Source of the DNA: Teratosphaeria epicoccoides
Taxonomy: Eukaryota; Ascomycota; Dothideomycetes; Mycosphaerellales; Teratosphaeriaceae
Direction of reading: 5' to 3'
Length of the DNA: 33,049 nt
NCBI GenBank assembly: GCA_021401465.1
Contig: JADDMT010000220.1
Span: 1-33,049, forward strand
In this document: positions 1 to 10,673 of the stretch, in pieces
Position numbering within the stretch: the stretch's first letter is position 1
Layout of the letters: each line of letters starts with the position of its first letter
Notes under the pieces: generated by a model
Databases searched by the model: none
What the model was told of the DNA's origin: nothing
Seen by the model: the letters and a program-made list of their open reading frames with translations, nothing else
Position numbers and translations under genes: made by a program

Positions 1-126
1 CTTTCTTCCATGACTATGCCTATGACTCATAGTACTCCCATGACGGTACTATGACTCATAGCACTTAGGACCTACATGATCCTGTATCCTACAGTACTCC
101 GGACAGTACTCCTGACACTCATGACA
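1..126 (-). repeat. Family 2 LTR edge, truncated by the window start
   Basis: These bases match 30151-30275, the pol-distal part of the LTR of the family 2 element on the right, in the same minus orientation. The LTR begins with TGTCATGAGTG read on the minus strand from 126. No polypurine tract lies outside this edge. Instead pol sequence of a plus-strand family 2 copy starts within four bases. The edge is therefore the outer 5' end of a minus-strand element inserted into an older copy of its own family. The rest of the element lies left of the window. Confidence 0.8.
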
Positions 127-129
127 CAT

Positions 130-2349
130 AAGCAGGAGGTACAATTCCTTAGCTATGTAGTAGCATGGAATAGAATTAAGATAGACACTAAGAAAGTCTA
201 AGTCATAAAAGAGTAGCCTACGCGGACTAATATTAAGGAAGTATAGTCCTTCCTTAGGTTCGCTAACTTCTACTAAAGATTTGTAGCAAACTATTCGAAG
301 ATTATAGTACTACTTATAACTCTTACTACGAAGGATACACTATTTGTGTAGGATGACGCCTAACGAAATGCCTTCAAGGAACTTAAGCGACAATTTACAG
401 ATTAGCTGATCTTACTTGTATTCGACCTAGATAAGCCTATCATAGTCGAAACAGATGCCTCTAACGTAGCACTCAGGGCATGCTTAAGTTAACTAGGACC
501 AAGTAGACGACTACAGCTAGTCGCCTACTACTCGAGGAAATTGTCTAGACCTAAACTCTAATATGACGTCTATAACAAAGAACTTCTAGCTATAGTAGAC
601 GCCTACAAGGCCTGGCGAGTCTACTTAGAAGGTTCTAAGCACTAGGTCACGGTCTACACAGACTATAAGAACTTGCGATACTTCATAATGACGAAAGAGT
701 TAAACTAACAATAACAACAGGTTTAGTAGAGTAAGGAGCTCTCTAGTTTTAACTACAAGATCGTCTATTACAAGGGGACTAATAACGCACGCGCCGATGC
801 ACTTAGCCGCTAGACTGACTACATGAAGGGCATGAAGCGGGAGAAACACGCTATTCTCTAGGAAAATAGCGATGGCATGTTAGGAGTCAACTAACTCGCG
901 GCCATGACTGTTACATAGACTAGTGAATTTCAGGACGACCTGAAGAACGCGCTATTCTACAACCTAACTACACTCGCTGTCCGCGACGACATGAATGGAC
1001 AGGAGGATTAGGAAGACGAAGACAGAATCCTTCTGTTTCAAGGATTAGTATACATGCTAACGTCTTTACAATTAGAGCTACTATGACTCTGACATGACGT
1101 ACCTTAGGCAGGATACCCGGGAGTGTCTAAAATGAAGCAAATTCTCTGACAAGAATATTACTTCCCTAGGATGCGTAAGGCAATTAAGGACTACGTCTGT
1201 TAATGTGTAACTTGCCGACAAAGTAAGCATGACTATTATAAACTATATAGGCTACTATGACTACTTAAGGTACCTTAACAGCCATAGGAATTGCTCGCCA
1301 TGGATTTTATCATTAAACTACCTTAGTCGAGAGAACCCGCTACGAATGAGTTCTTCGACAGGATCATGGTAGTAGTCAACTAATTCACGTTTATCCCTTA
1401 CCGTAAAGACTTCAAGACTAAAGATATCGCGCATGTCTTTATCAAATAGGTAGTAGCACTACATAGCATGCTATAGGACCTAGTAACAGATTAAGGATCC
1501 GTGTTTACCTCTAACTTCTAGAGAGCCCTAATAAGGCAATTCTAGGTCAAACATCGACTAAGTACTTCCTTCTACCCTTAGACAGATAGACAGACAGAAC
1601 GTCTAAATCAGACGTTAGAATAGTACCTTTGATCCTATGTGAATAGGGACTAGAACAACTAGGTAGAGTTGTTGCTAATAGCACAGCTCGCGTATAATAG
1701 TACGCTAGCAGAGTTAACAGGACTCTCGCCTTTTTAGATGGCATATAGATTAGCTATAGAAGACATCCCGGATGTCTTAGCTAGTAATCTGAACCTAGTA
1801 GCACTTAGACGAGTAGAACATCTACGCTGACTGCAAACAGAAGCACGACTCGACCTGTAGTTCTATTAGCAGAACATAGCATAGTACGCAAATTATAAGA
1901 GAATTAAGGGACTAATTCTAAAGGAGGGGGACAAGGTATATCTCCTCTACTGTCACATCAAATTAGACAAGCCGAGTAAAAAACTAGACGCTGTAAAACT
2001 AGGACTATTCAGGATTAAGGCTAAGAAAGGACTAGTTAATTTTAAGTTACAGCTACCTAAGCAGATGAGAATACACCCTGTGTTCTATGTCTCTCTGCTA
2101 GAACAAGTAGCGCTAGACACTATACTACAAACAGAACCCTTACTACTCGACCCTGAAGTAGAAGAACCCGAGTACTCTGTTAAGAAGATTGTTAACACTT
2201 GCTAGCGGGACGGACAGCGAGAGTACTTAGTAAAATGGGAAGGATATAGGAGTACTAAGAACACCTAGGAACCCCTAGAACATCTGCGAAACTGTTAGCA
2301 AAAGATACGAAGTTTCGAGAAAGGAACGAACCTAGGAAGAAGATCATAA
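130..2349 (+). pseudogene. pol: Family 2 pol remnant (RT end, RNase H, integrase, chromodomain)
   Basis: A single reading frame (AAG at 130 to TAA at 2347-2349) can be followed for 740 codons with no frameshift but with dozens of in-frame stops, mostly TAG. In order it shows: the end of reverse transcriptase (KQEVQFLSYVV, then FANFY and RFVANYSKI); RNase H with ETDAS and YSRKL near 450-545 and KELLAIVDAYKAWRVYLEG near 580-630; the integrase zinc-binding end with CVTC near 1207; the integrase core with MDFIIKLP at 1300 and TDRQTERLN near 1584; and a C-terminal chromodomain (REYLVKWEGY near 2219). Stops sit where the relative at 30970-33049 often has Gln or Trp, as expected for RIP of CAG and TGG. 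The gene is inactive. In intact elements pol copies element RNA into DNA and integrates it in the nucleus. Confidence 0.9.
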
Positions 2350-2964
2350 GCTATGACTAGACTCCTACAGGACGCTGTCGATTAGCTTGGCTACCATGCT
2401 ATCCAGGAAACCCTAATACGAGGCGTTAGCGAAACCCTCTATTACGCTCTATGTCATAGGACTAAGAGCGAGACCCGCTAAAGGATCTAGGTTAAGAAGG
2501 AACCTAGCCTGTAAGAGAGCCTATTCTTTAGCCTTATCCTCCCTAATCTCCCGCTCCTCGAGAGCGCGACTATCCTTAACCTCCTAGTCGACCGCATCTA
2601 ACTATTTTCGAAGACATATCTCCTTTACATGCGCCTCTATTATCTTCTACAAAGCCTTAGCTAGGACTACCTTTACATGATTAAGATTAGCAATTAGTCT
2701 TTTCCGCTAATTACCTAACATCTTCTATTTAACCTCTGTTACCTTTATGTTATAACTTCGACAGTTACTAAAGTAACATTACAAACATTTCCCTAAGGAA
2801 ATGTGTACCTAACAAACGAGCTTTAACTCTTAACACTAAGTATAGGACTTTATGCTGTCCTAGCCCTAACAATATATTCGATTCGCATGGCGTTTACGTT
2901 TCTGCGTTAAAGGGGCGTTAGTGTCTAGGATAACATAAGGTAGTAATGTAGAAAGAGAAGACAT
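2332..2964 (-). pseudogene. Family 2 antisense accessory ORF, strongly decayed copy
   Basis: This is the counterpart of the better preserved ORF at 30355-30987. It starts with an ATG at 2964 (minus strand), 80 bp from the LTR edge, and runs towards the end of pol. The two genes meet tail to tail, with the antisense end near 2332 and the pol stop at 2347-2349. The matching start region (ATG followed by TCTTCTCTTTCTAC) and the basic and cysteine-containing segment (about 2760-2920) can be aligned by eye. The middle is too mutated to read as protein. Its value is comparative: a second family 2 copy has the same gene in the same place. Confidence 0.55.
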
Positions 2965-3044
2965 TATAGCATAAAAGGAAATAACAAGAGAAACCCTGTA
3001 CTAATAAGGTAGCTTAGGGACAAGCTAGGCTAAGAGGGGGATAG

Positions 3045-3484
3045 TGTCATAAGTGTTAGGAGTGCTATAAGTCACAGGATCATAAGGGTCCTAAGGACTA
3101 TAAGTTATAAGCATAGTCATAGGAAAAAGGATCTGTTATGTAAGGACAGATCCCTAGATCTATAGGGTTAGTCTACAGATCTATAGGCCTATAGGGGAGA
3201 AGGGATCTGTTATAGGATAATAGACCCTTAGATCTATAGGGTTAGTCTACAGATCTATAAGTATAGATCTATTAGGTCTGTTAATAGATCTAATAGAGCT
3301 ACTCTATCTCTCTAGTATATAGAGATAGCTTTAGGATAGGTAGTTAGGAGCTTCATGCTTAATTTAATTCCCTTTCCTAGGGGATAGTTAGTTACAAGGA
3401 CAATTACTATTATTAATATTCTTTATAGCTCTATGAGTCTAATACCTAGTTACCTTCCTGCTATTAGCACCTACCCTTATAACA
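3045..3484 (+). repeat. Family 2 3' LTR (440 bp)
   Basis: The LTR begins TGTCATAAGTG directly after the purine tract aagagggggatag and ends CACCTACCCTTATAACA. The ends form a short inverted repeat (TGTCAT / ATAACA, originally ATGACA). It aligns along its length with the LTR at 29786-30275 read on the minus strand. It is shorter by about 50 bp and is full of transitions that turn CA/TG into TA. Two GGATCTGT-containing palindromes are still recognisable at about 3128-3155 and 3200-3230, but their CACGTG cores are destroyed. Confidence 0.85.
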
Positions 3485-5823
3485 ACATAGTTGATGCTAG
3501 TAGCGTGTCTTACTAAAGGTAGATTGTAATGCATTAGACTATCTACTATGCGGCTATTTCATCTGATATTGTGTGTTGCCTTGGCAGTGATCACGTGTTA
3601 GAGCAGATCCACAACAGATTCGCCCTTCGTACACGAACCCTCATGCAAGCGCAGGGCAAAGTGCTAAGAAAGATCTGTGCTGTCCATGCATGCTTCGCAC
3701 AGCATAGCTGAATGAGAGCACTGCACATGCCAGACAAGCTTTTAGGCTTCTACAGTGCGTTCCTAGAGCTCAATCTTTCTATGTCTGCAAGACCCTATTT
3801 CTACTGAGCGTGCCAATATACTGTCACGGATCCGTTATGCTCATGGCGTTGAACCTAGCAGGCATACTTCGAGAGAGGCACTTTCCGGAACGATGCTCTA
3901 TAGAACTGTGATGCGTGGCACGAGACTCCCTCTAGCTCGACTAGAAGTTTCCCTTTGACAACATATGTGTCATTAATAACCCACAAATCGTGCATATGCT
4001 TGGCCTTCACTGCGATCGCTAAGTGTCATTCTCTACAATATATTCAAGAATCTCCGCGACAATGGGTCTACGGATATGCCGACGGTCGCATGATAGTACT
4101 GGGGACGGCCAATCGACAAAGAGCCTCGTGAGGACGGCAGATGTCATGGCCATGGTGAAGATGAGCTATATCCTCACTCGGTCGATCATAATGTTATTGA
4201 AGCCCCAATGCCTGTTCTGCTGGATAAGACCAAAGAGCGGTGGCATGGTTATCGAGTACCTACTGTGAAGATAGATTCGATCGGCATTGAAGAACAGGAG
4301 ATGGTATGATCTGGCTAGGAATCCAGCGGTCGGTAACATGGGAGATGCAGTGCCTTCGTAATCACCTCAAATCGATGGCATGCTTTACATACGCTCCTGG
4401 CGACAGTGTGACTGCGACGGATGGCATGGTTCTGGCGAGTCTTCCTTGGCAGCCGATCACGAAGGGTCAGCAGATACAGTGGTGTGCATGGTCGTGTATC
4501 AATAGGCGTTTGGAAGTCAAGTCCACGATCGGATCTCGCCCAACAGATCAAATTCCCCAATCAGTTTGCCTGCTCTTTCAGAATAAATGAGTTCACAAGG
4601 GTTTCCAGGAGTCTAAACTTACCGACGAGCATCTACATCACTGTACCCGCAGCACTTAATCACCAACAGCCTGTAAATGCTTGCACGAAGGCTGTCGGCC
4701 GAAATACTGTCCGCATTAGACACGGCCGCAATGCGCTGCGCTCCTGGCCAGTATGACAACGCCTAGCGTTTGGAACACAGTTGGCAGAGTCACCACATCA
4801 TGCGCACTGGCGTCTGTGATGACCTGACCGTCTTCGCGGACGGATCTGCTTCCTTGGTGTTGCGTGGACGTTCCATAATACTCCATGAGTTGTCCACTGT
4901 GCGAGATGAGAGTCCTGCTTAGATCGATCGTTGTCAAACTGATAATACAGCAGCATTGCTACTACGCCTCGTAGCATCTCTTGCACTTGTACCATGAGGA
5001 CGCGTGCAAAGTATCAATGCAGTACAGCCATCAGCCGTCAAGTTATTTGCACATCTCTATGTCTTAGGGTGTCCAGTCACGTCATATGTATAGAAATGCG
5101 AGACAGTATATATATATCTGATATGACGCGATGTATACTATTCTTCATGCGATCATTGGTGCTGGAGATATGTGTATATATATAATGACGTGATGTATAA
5201 AATCGCACGTCCAGCCATATCGTGTTGGTTCATCTCATGGCTGTCCATCATTGGCGTCTGACCCATATTGGTGCAGGCAGCAGCGGCAAGTCTGAAGTAT
5301 CTTCCTACGAGGCGATCAGCTTTGACATGCGCCGAGGCCCGTGGGCGAGACTACGTCGCTCATAGTACGTATCCACGCCTTGTTGACCTGGCTTAGTGAA
5401 TCATGTTGGTCTCACAGGGCATACTCCATTCACGGAACAACCAGCTGGGCATCATCGATCCCTGCTGGGAGGAGGTCCAACGTGGAATTCAGGATGCAAA
5501 CGCAAAGGGTCGCTTCAGTCTGTGCGTCGAGGCTTCCCCGAGCGACCTTTGCGGCCATACGCAGAGGACCCTTGCATCTGCGAACGGGCTGAGATCTTCG
5601 CTTAGCATTCCCTTCCACCCCGTAGCTTGCAGTTATGGGACTTGACCGTACTGGCTGTCGACGAGTTAGCACTGATAGTGTCGATCATTGAAGCTAGTCT
5701 CACCATCGGGGGCTTGAGTGCAGATTGCTATGAAAGGTGGCTAATCTTCTACAAGTTGCGTATTTCTGGGTCTGGCAAGCTTTGAACTTCGCGCTGAAGG
5801 CATATCAAATGCCGTCGCAAGTT
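3485..5823. other. RIP-spared island, left part: no supported gene
   Basis: Base use changes at once after the LTR: CA and TG are common again. No frame gives a convincing complete gene. Protein-like but broken stretches exist. One is on the plus strand at about 3541-3708, stopped by TGA. Another is on the plus strand at about 4108-4305, rich in charged residues and with no recognised family. A third is on the minus strand at 4995-4716, where two neighbouring frames together read like one protein interrupted by a shift near 4915. Around 5341-5672 several frames are open on both strands. These may be debris of old genes or exons of an intron-rich gene. I recognise none of them. Confidence 0.4.
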
Positions 5824-7336
5824 TCACCGCGGTAGGTTTTTGGGCGGAGTCGAACACCGGGATCGTTTGGCTATGCCATATTCGCCCGAAGCAAGCTCAT
5901 CGGCAGAGGTTTCCGGTTCGATCTCATGGGCTTGCTCAAGTGATTGCGTACTAGCAGGACGATGACCGGATCGTGGTAAAGGCTGTGGTGCTCGCCTAGG
6001 CAATTGCGTTGCTAGTTCATTTGCACTCGTGATGAAAGACTCACGTTGCTGCTGCGCCCATTCGCGTCCATTGCGATATGCCTGGGCTCCTAGTCGGAAG
6101 TCATCGACGCTGTTGTTCAGCGTGTAAGCACGAATTTGGGTCGTATAGTACTGGACATGGCCTCCTTCACCTGCTGGTGGACCGGGATGGGTCGCGTAAA
6201 TCTGCAGCGTGGTTGTGCCAGGGTGGTAGCTTGACGCAATTGTGTAGGACTTGCCGTCGTACTCTAAATCAGGTTTGCCATAATTTTGCAGGCGATGCAT
6301 CGCACGAGCGCCGATTGCGCCATCATACACAGCTTGCCTCCGAGCAACGTCTGCCCTGCCTGAACTGCCCTTGCCCGCGAAAAAACAATTTGGCGCAGCT
6401 GGCCTAGTGTTGTGTGTGGAAGGAGTTATGTACTGGTCGAGCTCTTGTCGAACCCTGAGGTGGATGCGAGACGGCTGTGTGCCATAATACCTGTCTGGCT
6501 TCGGCAACGTCAGATCCTCGTGAAATTTCTGCATGTTGTTGAACAGTACTTCGTTGGCAGGACGGCATCTGGAGTCATCTCTACCAGCGATAATAGGTAC
6601 AACGCTGCTCATTGCGCCCGACTCAGTCTCGGCTCTCCTATTTAACTTCTTGAACTCCCTGAAGTCTGCTTCAGTGCATCGAGAAGGCGAAAGAGAAGCC
6701 CTACTCCTAGCAAGACATTGACGTAGGCTCTCAAGGTTTGCTGGCTCATGAAGCTCCTGATCTTCGTGGTCGTAATCGGGAGGGTATACGCCCTGGTCGA
6801 GCATCATCATCTCAAAATCTGGGCCGTAGGGAGAGGTATTCTTGGAGCTTTGGCTTCCCCGTGAAGAAGAACTGCCCTTGCTCCTCTTTCTACTCATTTT
6901 CGCGAACTATCTTCGGTGTTACTCTTTGTACGCACTGATCAAGCAAGTTTCTGCTTACACCTCTCAAAGGCCGTAGATCAGGCCCGCCGCGACGTGCAAG
7001 GACGCGTAGACGATCGGTATCAGATCGTAGCAGTCGTTGAGTCTCGACGGGTTTCGTCTCCTGCACCGACACACGCTGCCGTGATGCGCGCCGAACTTCC
7101 TCTAAGGCTCCGCTGGTGAGGCGTCTGCTCTGCTGTGGCCGTTTCGATGACTCTGGAGGGCTATGGTCTCGCTTTCGTTTCCGCTGCATGTGGAAGGCAT
7201 CGGGCGACAGCGGTTTGCACTGTGTCACCTGGGACTCGGTCGCTTGTGGGGAGGGCACAGGAATGGATGCGAATAATGGATGCGGGAATAGATCGGCGGC
7301 TTTCGGCATCCGTCTTTCAACCATCCCGCATCGCAC
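5824..7336 (-). CDS. Fungal DUF7924-like nuclear protein, two exons
   Basis: The only gene in the window that looks intact. Two overlapping minus-strand frames join through a 52-bp intron (6958-6907): exon 1 7336-6959, exon 2 6906-5824, both junctions in phase 0, giving 486 residues. The N-terminal part holds KRKRDHSPPESSKRPQQSRR, a likely nuclear localisation signal. A start at the Met just before it (7189) would give 437 residues and is also plausible. Exon 2 resembles the widespread Pezizomycotina family I know as DUF7924: a motif like FEMMMLDQGVYPPDYD, then ARSRASLSPSR, then PNCFFAGKG, VARRQAVYDGAIGARAMH and YTIASSYHPGTTTLQIYATHP, ending with FRLGAQAYRNGREWAQQQR. The function of this family is not established to my knowledge. 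The family name comes from memory of its motifs and needs a profile search. The promoter region is shared with the divergent broken TPR-like gene. Confidence 0.65.
6907..6958 (-). other. Predicted 52-bp intron of the DUF7924-like gene
   Basis: On the minus strand the donor is GGT|GTAAGC at 6958 and the acceptor is GAAGATAG|TTC ending at 6907. A branch-like AGTAAC lies 12 nt before the acceptor. Length and signals fit filamentous fungi. The acceptor removes an in-frame TAG just before exon 2, and the joined frame stays open. RNA data would confirm it. Confidence 0.6.
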
Positions 7337-7345
7337 AATCTATAA

Positions 7346-8345
7346 AGTTGTTGGTGACCAACTCGCTACTTGAACACGACCAAACAACCCTGGCTGGGCT
7401 ACCTAGATACGTGCTACGCAAGGAAATCAAGCAAACGCTCATGGAACAGCTTAGTCCAAGCGATCAAGTGTTCTGGATGTCTCAAGCGCTTGCGATCACC
7501 TCTTGGACATTCCCACGGCCCTCTATAGACAAAGAGTATGCATCTCCCCATGTTGATTTGGTCACACAGTAAGGCTAAGCTCATTCGTCCTAGGTTCCGG
7601 AATCTGGGTGTACCAGTACACGAGTGTCTCAAGTACACCTTGCCCGAGTTTCAATAGCAGGAACGTCTCATATCACTTGACCTCAAAATCCAAAAAGGAA
7701 TATGTAGTGCTCTTCTGTGTGCCTCAGAGCTTCCTGGCGATGGAAAAGGATGCTTCTATCAACCAGGCAGAATGCCTAGCGGATAATCTTGGCGACTACT
7801 CCCTTCAGGCATGGGTCGCCAGGCGGCGTGCCCTCCGACTTCGCCGTCAAGACAACTACGAGCATTCACGTCATAAGCTAGATCAAGCTCGCCATTGTCT
7901 TTCGTCTGGCTCAGATAGCCACAAGAGTCGCGATCGCGCATAGGATTCAGGAGATTGAACGTGTCTCTCGCTGAAGCGCTCATGCGTAAGGGACATCATG
8001 AAGATGCTGCTAGCATATTCCGCGCTGTGGACGTGGTCGACGACGTCGCTGGCATGAACCGTACTTCCCAGGGAGCTGCAGGTGTTGTCAGACTTCGCAC
8101 GGCCATCGGCCTCGCAAGGGTGGTGCACTCGCAATGAAAGTGGAACGACGCGATGGACCATTGGACTAAGGCCATCAGGCTTGTCGAAAATTCTATCCCT
8201 CGCAAAGCTGAGAACCACAGCGGCTACACCATGGTTGGAATCCTGGAATCGATTCATCATGTGCTGACTATGCAAGGCCACGACGACCTTGCCGCCAAGA
8301 CACGGAGCAGATTGGAGCAGTACTGCACACGAGTGACAAACGTGG
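7346..8345 (+). pseudogene. Broken TPR-like gene (NB-ARC/TPR type C-terminus?)
   Basis: Plus-strand segments in changing frames read like pieces of a fungal helical-repeat protein. At 7346-7572 there is a segment with SLLEHDQTTLAGL and ALAITSWTFPRPS. A middle segment in another frame lies around 7740-7943 (LQAWVARRRALRL) and ends in TAG. From 7955 to about 8345 a third frame reads AEALMRKGHHEDAASIFRAV, then RLRTAIGLARVVHSQ, a TGA stop at 8135-8137, and KWNDAMDHWTKAIRLVE in the same frame. Repeated W..A...A patterns are typical of tetratricopeptide repeats. The in-frame TGA interrupts sequence that continues sensibly on both sides, which argues for a nonsense mutation (CGA to TGA) and against an intron. 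The NB-ARC suggestion rests only on the general look of segment one. Missed introns are the main alternative. Confidence 0.4.
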
Positions 8346-8718
8346 CTGCACCAACTTCATCCCGGGCCTCAACACGTACTGGCGAGCATAAATTACTAGA
8401 GGCGGCTAATGATCAGCATCGTTCGAGAGCCTTACACCTGAAGACCAATAACCAGATTGTAAGCGGTTTAATGAATCATCACTCAATAGTGCCGCTCCTC
8501 CAGCTCACCAGTATCATGATTTACGCTTTTGTAATCTTAACAATCAGGAGTTGCTGGTTGAAATCTGTCACAGGGCCATTTACAGCCGTGGTCCACCTCA
8601 GGTCAGATCAGCACTTGAGGCACACAGTCCGTCCGGCTGGCCATCGCTTGACGCTTGTTACCACCTGGGGCAGCTTTCTTTGATCGATTGGACGATATAT
8701 TTGCGAGCTATCTATGGG

Positions 8719-9330
8719 CTATAGCATATGACATATCACGAGTAGCACCATCCATATGACAACATCAGCCAACGAATCGCGTACGGACTTACAGACCCCG
8801 TCATTTGTGATTGTCGGTACAATGGAGGCACTGTGCCCTAGCGGTGAGCCAGTGCTGGTTGCAAAGCCAAGGCCAGTGCTCGCGATCACCGCTGGACGTA
8901 GTGCACTTGTGGCCGCACTGGTCCGTGTAAGTGCGAGTGCATCTGCAGAGGCACTGACTAAGTTTGCGTGAATGAATGTGCAAGCTCTCGAGGCTGAAAA
9001 AGCATTTGTGGACCATGAGGCGATGCTCGCGCTTGCCTGATCAGATACGGGACGTGGTTGAAAGGTGAAAATGGTGCCATTCCGACAGCGCTGGCCCGCT
9101 AAGAAATAGAAATGAGTCGTGGGCAAATCCACATCGATCTCCACCAGCAAGCTGGCGTTAGGACTTGGAAAGTTTGCGATAGGAGGCATTGGATTCCATC
9201 CATCTGTGCTACAAGGATGGAATATCTGCCAGCCGAGGATGGAGTCATTGCTTTTAACTTGGAAGTGAAGCGTTGTCTCCATAACTCCGGCGAGGAACGA
9301 TGGTGGAATGGAAACATTGTCTGAGGACAA
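8719..9330 (-). CDS. Doubtful 203-residue ORF, no recognised family
   Basis: This is an open minus-strand frame of 203 codons. The first half (9330 to about 9030) reads like protein: SIPPSFLAGVMETTLHF, GWQIFHPCSTDGWNPMPPI and LLVEIDVDLPTTHFYFLAG. Sensible sequence continues upstream of the first ATG (SPFVIDLSS), so the true start may be further right, around 9370 or across an intron. The second half is low in charge and overlaps a plus-strand frame at 8756-8968 that also looks plausible and is followed by two TGA codons. Only one of the two strands can be right there. I do not recognise a domain and cannot exclude a remnant. Confidence 0.22.
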   Translation of the reverse strand: MSSDNVSIPPSFLAGVMETTLHFQVKSNDSILGWQIFHPCSTDGWNPMPPIANFPSPNASLLVEIDVDLPTTHFYFLAGQRCRNGTIFTFQPRPVSDQASASIASWSTNAFSASRACTFIHANLVSASADALALTRTSAATSALRPAVIASTGLGFATSTGSPLGHSASIVPTITNDGVCKSVRDSLADVVIWMVLLVICHML

Positions 9331-10275
9331 ATCAATGACAAAAGGCGAGTCCTGACTGTCTGCCGCGTTCTACGAGGTGCCACTTTTCCTCATCAGTGTC
9401 GAACAGTGTCTGCTCACATGTCTCGTGAGCATATCTCTCCGTAGAGACCCGCCATAAGCAGTGTAGTAAGAGTAGCTACAAGCTACACGCGCGTAAAGTC
9501 TGCTTGATTATTAACCTGGACGTTAGGAGCGGTCTTCAGTACACGCAAAATCGAAGTCCTTATAAATTCACGCGCCATGCAGCCTAAAAAAATGTGCCTA
9601 AGTACTCCTTCAGATCATGTTAAAATTTTAGAATGTAAAGCGCCTTCTGAAGTCACGAATAGTAGAAGTAGAATACAACAGTAAGCATTGTCAGGTAATA
9701 GTCTACTAAATCATGCGTGAACTTAAGGCTATAAGCGCTGTCAATAGTTAGGATCCTAGAAGGGAATCTAGTAACATAACTCCTAAGCTTTATAGAACAA
9801 AGACAAAGAGTATAACATAATTAACATAATAGCATTATCTCTATTCTACATACTCTTATTATGTTACTCTGTAATTTCCCTAAACATCTACTATAAAATT
9901 GCTATCTTAAATACTATGTTATCCTTACCTTTAATCTCTACAATCTATTTGCTCTATTAATAATAGAACTAACAAACATAGCTATAGTAAATCTTAGGTC
10001 TTCTTAGACTATAAGGCGTAGCTATACAGGCTATTAGATACCTAGTAATAGTAACTAAGGGCCTTTTTAGTATGCTTAATTACGCCTTAATTATAGTAGC
10101 GTAATTAGATATTAGCGTAATTAACAATTCTGTTTAGTTGCTTCTTAATTATAGTGCTTTGCTTAATTACCTATAAGTAGTATAGTTAGCTAGTCTTAGC
10201 ATGTTTTTAAGATGTTAGTATATAACTAGATTGCGCCTTAGTATACTAAGCCTTATATCTTGTATCCTATAACAG
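9331..10275. other. Island edge and RIP-type AT-rich DNA, no gene seen
   Basis: Up to about 9590 the sequence still has normal CA/TG content but no convincing frame. From there it turns abruptly into TA-rich sequence full of stops in all frames. I see no coding, RNA or repeat feature. Confidence 0.5.
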
Positions 10276-10418
10276 TGTTACAAGTTACATGACTACTACA
10301 TATGTAGTACTTATACTAACCTATGTTTACTATTACATAACATGTAAACTTGTCCCTTTTAGCCTTTTAGGTTAATTAGTTTGCCTTTTACTATTAGATT
10401 GTTTAGTACTCTATTACA
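10276..10418 (+). repeat. LTR-like direct repeat, left copy
   Basis: It starts TGTTACAAGTTACATGAC and ends about CTCTATTACA. It matches 10674-10820, including the shared motif ctacatatgtagtactta and the tract ttgccttttactattagatt. Differences are mainly transitions. Confidence 0.55.
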
Positions 10419-10458
10419 TTTTTACATGTTACCTATAGTTGCATTCTTTAACTACTAC

Positions 10459-10505
10459 CCTAGGCCTAGGTTTAATTGAAAATCAATTTAGGTCTAGGTT
10501 CCTAG
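10459..10505. repeat. Inverted repeat between the LTR-like repeats
   Basis: The arms cctaggcctaggtttaattg and the complement of caatttaggtctaggttcct pair with few mismatches around a loop of about 4 bases. The pair could form a hairpin or be a remnant of a palindromic element. Confidence 0.45.
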
Positions 10506-10673
10506 ACTCCTTTATAGCCTTATAGCAAACATGACATAGGTAGGACAAACAGAAGATTGCGGCTAACTTATGCAGAAAGCGCAGGCATAGCTAGACTAGC
10601 TATAGTACACTATACGCGTAGGAGAGGAAGAAGTACTTACTCTTAGGACTTTTGCTCTTTTAGGGGGGAGTAA

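Larger units (their letters stand above)
127..3484 (+). mobile_element. Family 2 Ty3/Gypsy chromodomain element, 5'-truncated, RIP-decayed
   Basis: This is the 3' part of a plus-strand LTR retrotransposon: pol from the end of reverse transcriptase through RNase H, integrase and chromodomain (130-2349), a degenerate antisense ORF (2332-2964), a polypurine tract (aagagggggatag, 3032-3044) and a 3' LTR (3045-3484). It is the same family as the minus-strand copy at 29786-33049. It carries many more TAG/TAA stops and TA dinucleotides than that copy, so it has been hit harder or longer by RIP. The 5' part is cut off by another family 2 element at 126. Confidence 0.9.

Noticed and set aside
5099..5199. 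Imperfect direct repeat with TA runs (tatatata ... atgacg-gatgtata, twice)
   Set aside because: Too short and imperfect to call an element; probably simple-sequence drift.
6078..7119. Several plus-strand frames over the DUF7924-like gene
   Set aside because: Complementary-strand shadows. The minus strand has the conserved motifs and the intron signals.
3485..9590. tRNA or 5S rRNA genes in the island
   Set aside because: Scanned by eye for B-box-like GGTTCRANNCC with a matching acceptor stem; no consistent cloverleaf found.
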